Made by a program: the position numbers and the translations under genes. The notes below the pieces were generated by a model. It worked only from the letters and a program-made list of their open reading frames with translations, ran no database searches and was not told where the DNA came from. DNA of 64,000 nucleotides from Flavobacterium kingsejongi (lineage in GTDB: Bacteria > Bacteroidota > Bacteroidia > Flavobacteriales > Flavobacteriaceae), in NCBI RefSeq assembly GCF_003076475.1, contig NZ_CP020919.1:3410001-3474000 (forward strand), written 5' to 3'. Each line of letters begins with the position of its first letter. Position 1 is the first letter of the stretch. This document shows, in pieces, positions 61,828 to 64,000 of this stretch.

Positions 61828-62599
61828 CGGCCTGCTGATCGTGGGGTTTTCATCCCTTCAGGCACAAAGCAAGAAAACAACAACAGCTGCTGATACGATT
61901 CCGGTTCCTCTCGAACGCTATGGTCTACGTATAGGTGCCGATTTGCAAAAATTGTCCCGTTCCCTTTATGACAAAGATTATAAAGGTTTTGAAATCGTTG
62001 GGGATTACCGCCTGACCAAAAAGATGTACGCTGCCGCAGAAATCGGGACGGAGAATAAAAACACAGTCGACGAACAATTGGATTTCACGACCAAAGGACA
62101 ATACATCCGCATTGGTATCGACCTGAATACCTACGAGAACTGGCTGGATATGGAAAACATGATCTTTACCGGTTTTCGATATGGCTATTCCAATTTCAGT
62201 CAAAACCTGAACAGCTATTCTATTTATTACAATACAGCTCATACCAATCCGGATAACATCGCACAACCGACACAGCCTAATTTACTGGACAATACGACTG
62301 TTTATCCCAACAAGGAATTCAGTGGTCTTTCTGCCCACTGGGTCGAGTTTGTCGCCGGAGTAAAGGCGAAGGTCTACAATAACATCTATATTGGCTTTAG
62401 CGCCCGGTTAAACTATCTCATTACCGACAAGAAACCGGAGAATTTTGAAAACCTCTATATCCCTGGATTTAATAAAACCTATGACGGAAGTTTTGGTGTT
62501 GGTTTCAATTATACCGTTTCGTATATGATTCCTTTATATAAGAAAGCCAAAAGCAAACCAATCATCATTCCGGATCCGAAAGCACCGAAAGCAAAATAA
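61793..62599 (+). CDS. DUF6048 outer-membrane protein
   Basis: 268 residues with a signal peptide (to about SLQAQ) and a barrel-like body of alternating strands (FTGFRYGYSNFSQNLN, WVEFVAGVKAKVYNNIYIGF, GSFGVGFNYTVSYM). The C-terminus is a Lys-Pro-rich tail (PDPKAPKAK). Coupled to the DUF6452 gene by a 35-bp overlap; likely an outer-membrane barrel, with unknown function. Confidence 0.82.
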   Translation: MKLQPMLRYFISGLLIVGFSSLQAQSKKTTTAADTIPVPLERYGLRIGADLQKLSRSLYDKDYKGFEIVGDYRLTKKMYAAAEIGTENKNTVDEQLDFTTKGQYIRIGIDLNTYENWLDMENMIFTGFRYGYSNFSQNLNSYSIYYNTAHTNPDNIAQPTQPNLLDNTTVYPNKEFSGLSAHWVEFVAGVKAKVYNNIYIGFSARLNYLITDKKPENFENLYIPGFNKTYDGSFGVGFNYTVSYMIPLYKKAKSKPIIIPDPKAPKAK

Positions 62600-62604
62600 A
62601 AAAC

Positions 62605-62635
62605 AACCCTCCTGATCCTTCAAACCAGGAGGGTT
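62605..62635 (+). terminator. Terminator after the DUF6048 gene
   Basis: A 10-bp stem (AACCCTCCTG and its complement) with a loop of 11 nt, followed by a short T-rich stretch. Confidence 0.8.
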
Positions 62636-62701
62636 ATTTATTTATAAGTACATCTATTTTCTAAGAATCAGGAACAAGTGGACTATATTGTGATCTAATA
62701 A

Positions 62702-62730
62702 AAAAGGCTGCCTTTGGAAGACAGCCTTTT
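62702..62730 (-). terminator. Terminator after the small membrane protein gene
   Basis: Stem AAAAGGCTG / CAGCCTTTT, 8 bp beyond the minus-strand gene's stop; on that strand it is followed by a run of Ts. Confidence 0.8.
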
Positions 62731-62737
62731 CGGTTTA

Positions 62738-62968
62738 TTATAATTTCCGTACCCCTTTCAGGAAAATCCATTTCATGAAAATGGCTTCCCCATCGCGGGT
62801 CTGTAGTGCTTTAAATTGTGGTGATAATATAGTACTCACCACAAAAGCGGTAAGCGGGATCCAAATACCATTAAGGTGTGTGTATACCGCAATGATATAA
62901 CGTGCTGCGATAAACAGCACCGCAAAACTCAATAGCTGGTAAATAAAGGCTTTTGTTTTTAAACTCAT
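62738..62968 (-). CDS. Small two-helix membrane protein
   Basis: 76 residues: hydrophobic helices LLSFAVLFIAARYIIAVY and IWIPLTAFVVSTILS, then a basic tail (FLKGVRKL). Family not recognised. It begins 11 bp after the methyltransferase stop on the same strand. Confidence 0.78.
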   Translation of the reverse strand: MSLKTKAFIYQLLSFAVLFIAARYIIAVYTHLNGIWIPLTAFVVSTILSPQFKALQTRDGEAIFMKWIFLKGVRKL

Positions 62969-62979
62969 CTGCGCTGGTA

Positions 62980-64000
62980 TTATTCGTTGGTCGTATCGGT
63001 TGCTTCTTCTCCCCTGTCCTGGAATTTGGTTCTCTTGCTACCTTCATACATTTCATACTTCACCAATCGGGCTTCGAGGCTACCGTTAAATAGTTTTATT
63101 TTTCGGGAAGGCTTCAGTCCTACAAATTTCAAAGCATCCAGGTTCGCTGTAATAAACCAGGCGTTTGTTCCCGGATAGTTCTTTTTCAGCGTATCGCCTA
63201 TGTTACCATAAAACTGTTCCATCTGTATATCCAGACGCTCGCCATACGGAGGATTGAATACCATGTGTAACGGCCCTTTAGTTTCTTTTTCCGTAGTAAA
63301 AAAATCACGCTGCTCAATTTTTATATATTCATCAAGATTGGCATTTCGGATATTATCTTTTGCTTTGGCCACTGCCGAAGGTGCTTTATCATATCCCTGA
63401 ATGGTATAATGAAACTCACGCACTCTTTTCATCAGGGAGTCGATAATCTGGTCAAAAAGGTCATTATCCCAGTCGTTCCATTTCTCAAAAGCAAATTCCT
63501 TACGGTTCAGGTTTGCCGGGATATTACAGGCGATCATCGCAGCTTCCGCCAACAATGTACCGGATCCACACATCGGATCCAGGAAATCACCCTGTCCTTC
63601 CCAACCGGAAAGCAAAATCATACCGGCTGCCAGCACTTCGTTGATTGGTGCAATATTGGTCGCCGTCCTGTAGCCACGCTGATGCAGGGAGTTTCCAGAA
63701 GTATCTAATGCGACAGAAACCTGGTCTTTGTCAATATGGATGTTAATCCTAAGATCCGGGAAGTCTTTGTCCACACTCGGGCGTTGCCCGGTACGGTTTC
63801 GAAACTGGTCTACAATAGCATCTTTACTTTTCTGGGATACAAACTGGGTATGTTTGAAATAATCCGAATGCACCGTTGTATCAATTACAAAAGTCTGGTT
63901 GGCATTCAGGTATTTCGACCAGTCAATCCCGGAAATCCCTTTGTACAATCCCTGCTCATTATTGGCACGGAAGTAATAAATCGGTTTTAGGATTTTCAAT
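62980..64000 (-). CDS. THUMP-type 23S rRNA guanine methyltransferase (RlmL-like), N-terminus outside window
   Basis: 340 residues of the C-terminal part are visible and the frame is open to the right edge. The visible part includes the end of the THUMP-linked region (DKDFPDLRINIHIDKDQV) and the RlmL-type SAM domain with FLDPMCGSGTLLAEAAMIA, NIPANLNRKEFAFEKW and the catalytic motif FNPPYGERL. RlmL makes m2G2445 in 23S rRNA; Bacteroidota members are short and lack the RlmK half, as here, since the protein ends after KYEMYEGSKRTKF. The basic-acidic tail (RGEEATDTTNE) is lineage-specific. Confidence 0.9.
   Translation of the reverse strand, partial: LKILKPIYYFRANNEQGLYKGISGIDWSKYLNANQTFVIDTTVHSDYFKHTQFVSQKSKDAIVDQFRNRTGQRPSVDKDFPDLRINIHIDKDQVSVALDTSGNSLHQRGYRTATNIAPINEVLAAGMILLSGWEGQGDFLDPMCGSGTLLAEAAMIACNIPANLNRKEFAFEKWNDWDNDLFDQIIDSLMKRVREFHYTIQGYDKAPSAVAKAKDNIRNANLDEYIKIEQRDFFTTEKETKGPLHMVFNPPYGERLDIQMEQFYGNIGDTLKKNYPGTNAWFITANLDALKFVGLKPSRKIKLFNGSLEARLVKYEMYEGSKRTKFQDRGEEATDTTNE

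Overview
The window looks like chromosomal DNA of a Bacteroidota bacterium, most likely a Flavobacterium-like member of the Flavobacteriaceae. The evidence is the gene content (TonB receptor with carboxypeptidase-like domain plus DUF4249 lipoprotein, GH92 and GH97 glycosidases, DUF4421, DUF6452/DUF6048, CCC-motif membrane protein), the many short lipoproteins, and repeated promoter elements of the Bacteroidota form TTG-N(16-24)-TAnnTTTG. No rRNA, tRNA, CRISPR array, transposase or phage gene was seen. All functional calls come from reading the translated sequence; no database search was run.

Layout. 0-4.2 kb: start of a GntR regulator with two tandem palindromes in front of it, a 42-bp palindromic repeat array, and a heterodimeric ABC exporter with one degenerate ATP site. 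4.4-10.3 kb: hybrid histidine kinase, VIT-family metal transporter, IRP1/AcnA-type aconitase. 10.3-12.0 kb: a small AT-rich segment (lipoprotein and XRE regulator) bracketed by two near-identical terminator stems, then a histone H1-like lysine-rich protein. 12.3-13.8 kb: MepB-like and DUF4421 proteins. 13.9-21.3 kb: a six-gene minus-strand signalling operon (receiver, REC-PAS-kinase, CHASE3 hybrid kinase with three receivers, receiver, CheR, CheB). 21.5-26.6 kb: GH92 mannosidase and an asparaginase-aspartase operon (Asn to Asp to fumarate). 27-32 kb: AraC regulator, lipoprotein, VEB-like class A beta-lactamase with altered motifs, quinone oxidoreductase, GNAT, NTF2-like and SRPBCC proteins.

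32.1-35.0 kb holds the most interesting element. A minus-strand operon of an EamA exporter and an APC amino-acid permease is preceded by a good promoter and two successive short Cys/Met-rich reading frames. Each frame is followed about 20 nt later by an intrinsic terminator. This looks like a tandem leader-peptide attenuator. 35-39 kb: aldehyde dehydrogenase, OxyR with both redox cysteines divergent from an OsmC peroxidase, CorA. 39.5-42.8 kb: TonB receptor and DUF4249 lipoprotein. 43.4 kb: a second palindromic tandem array (22-bp unit), followed by an HxlR regulator translationally coupled to an AlkD-like repair protein. 45.3-46.1 kb: three small genes, the last a YchJ-like gene whose SEC-C motif is interrupted by an in-frame TGA. 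46-55 kb: AraC/SDR pair, cysteine desulfurase, GH97 glucosidase with a FucP-type sugar transporter, a lipoprotein made of two related halves, Smr protein, DUF2752 and CCC-motif membrane proteins. 55-64 kb: ornithine aminotransferase, DUF1697, DUF1003, a second OsmC, an orphan kinase, RlmD followed by DUF6452 and DUF6048, and a truncated THUMP-type rRNA methyltransferase at the right edge.

Most convergent gene pairs are separated by strong bidirectional hairpins, which supports the operon boundaries given here. Several transcripts appear to start at or within a few bases of the AUG.
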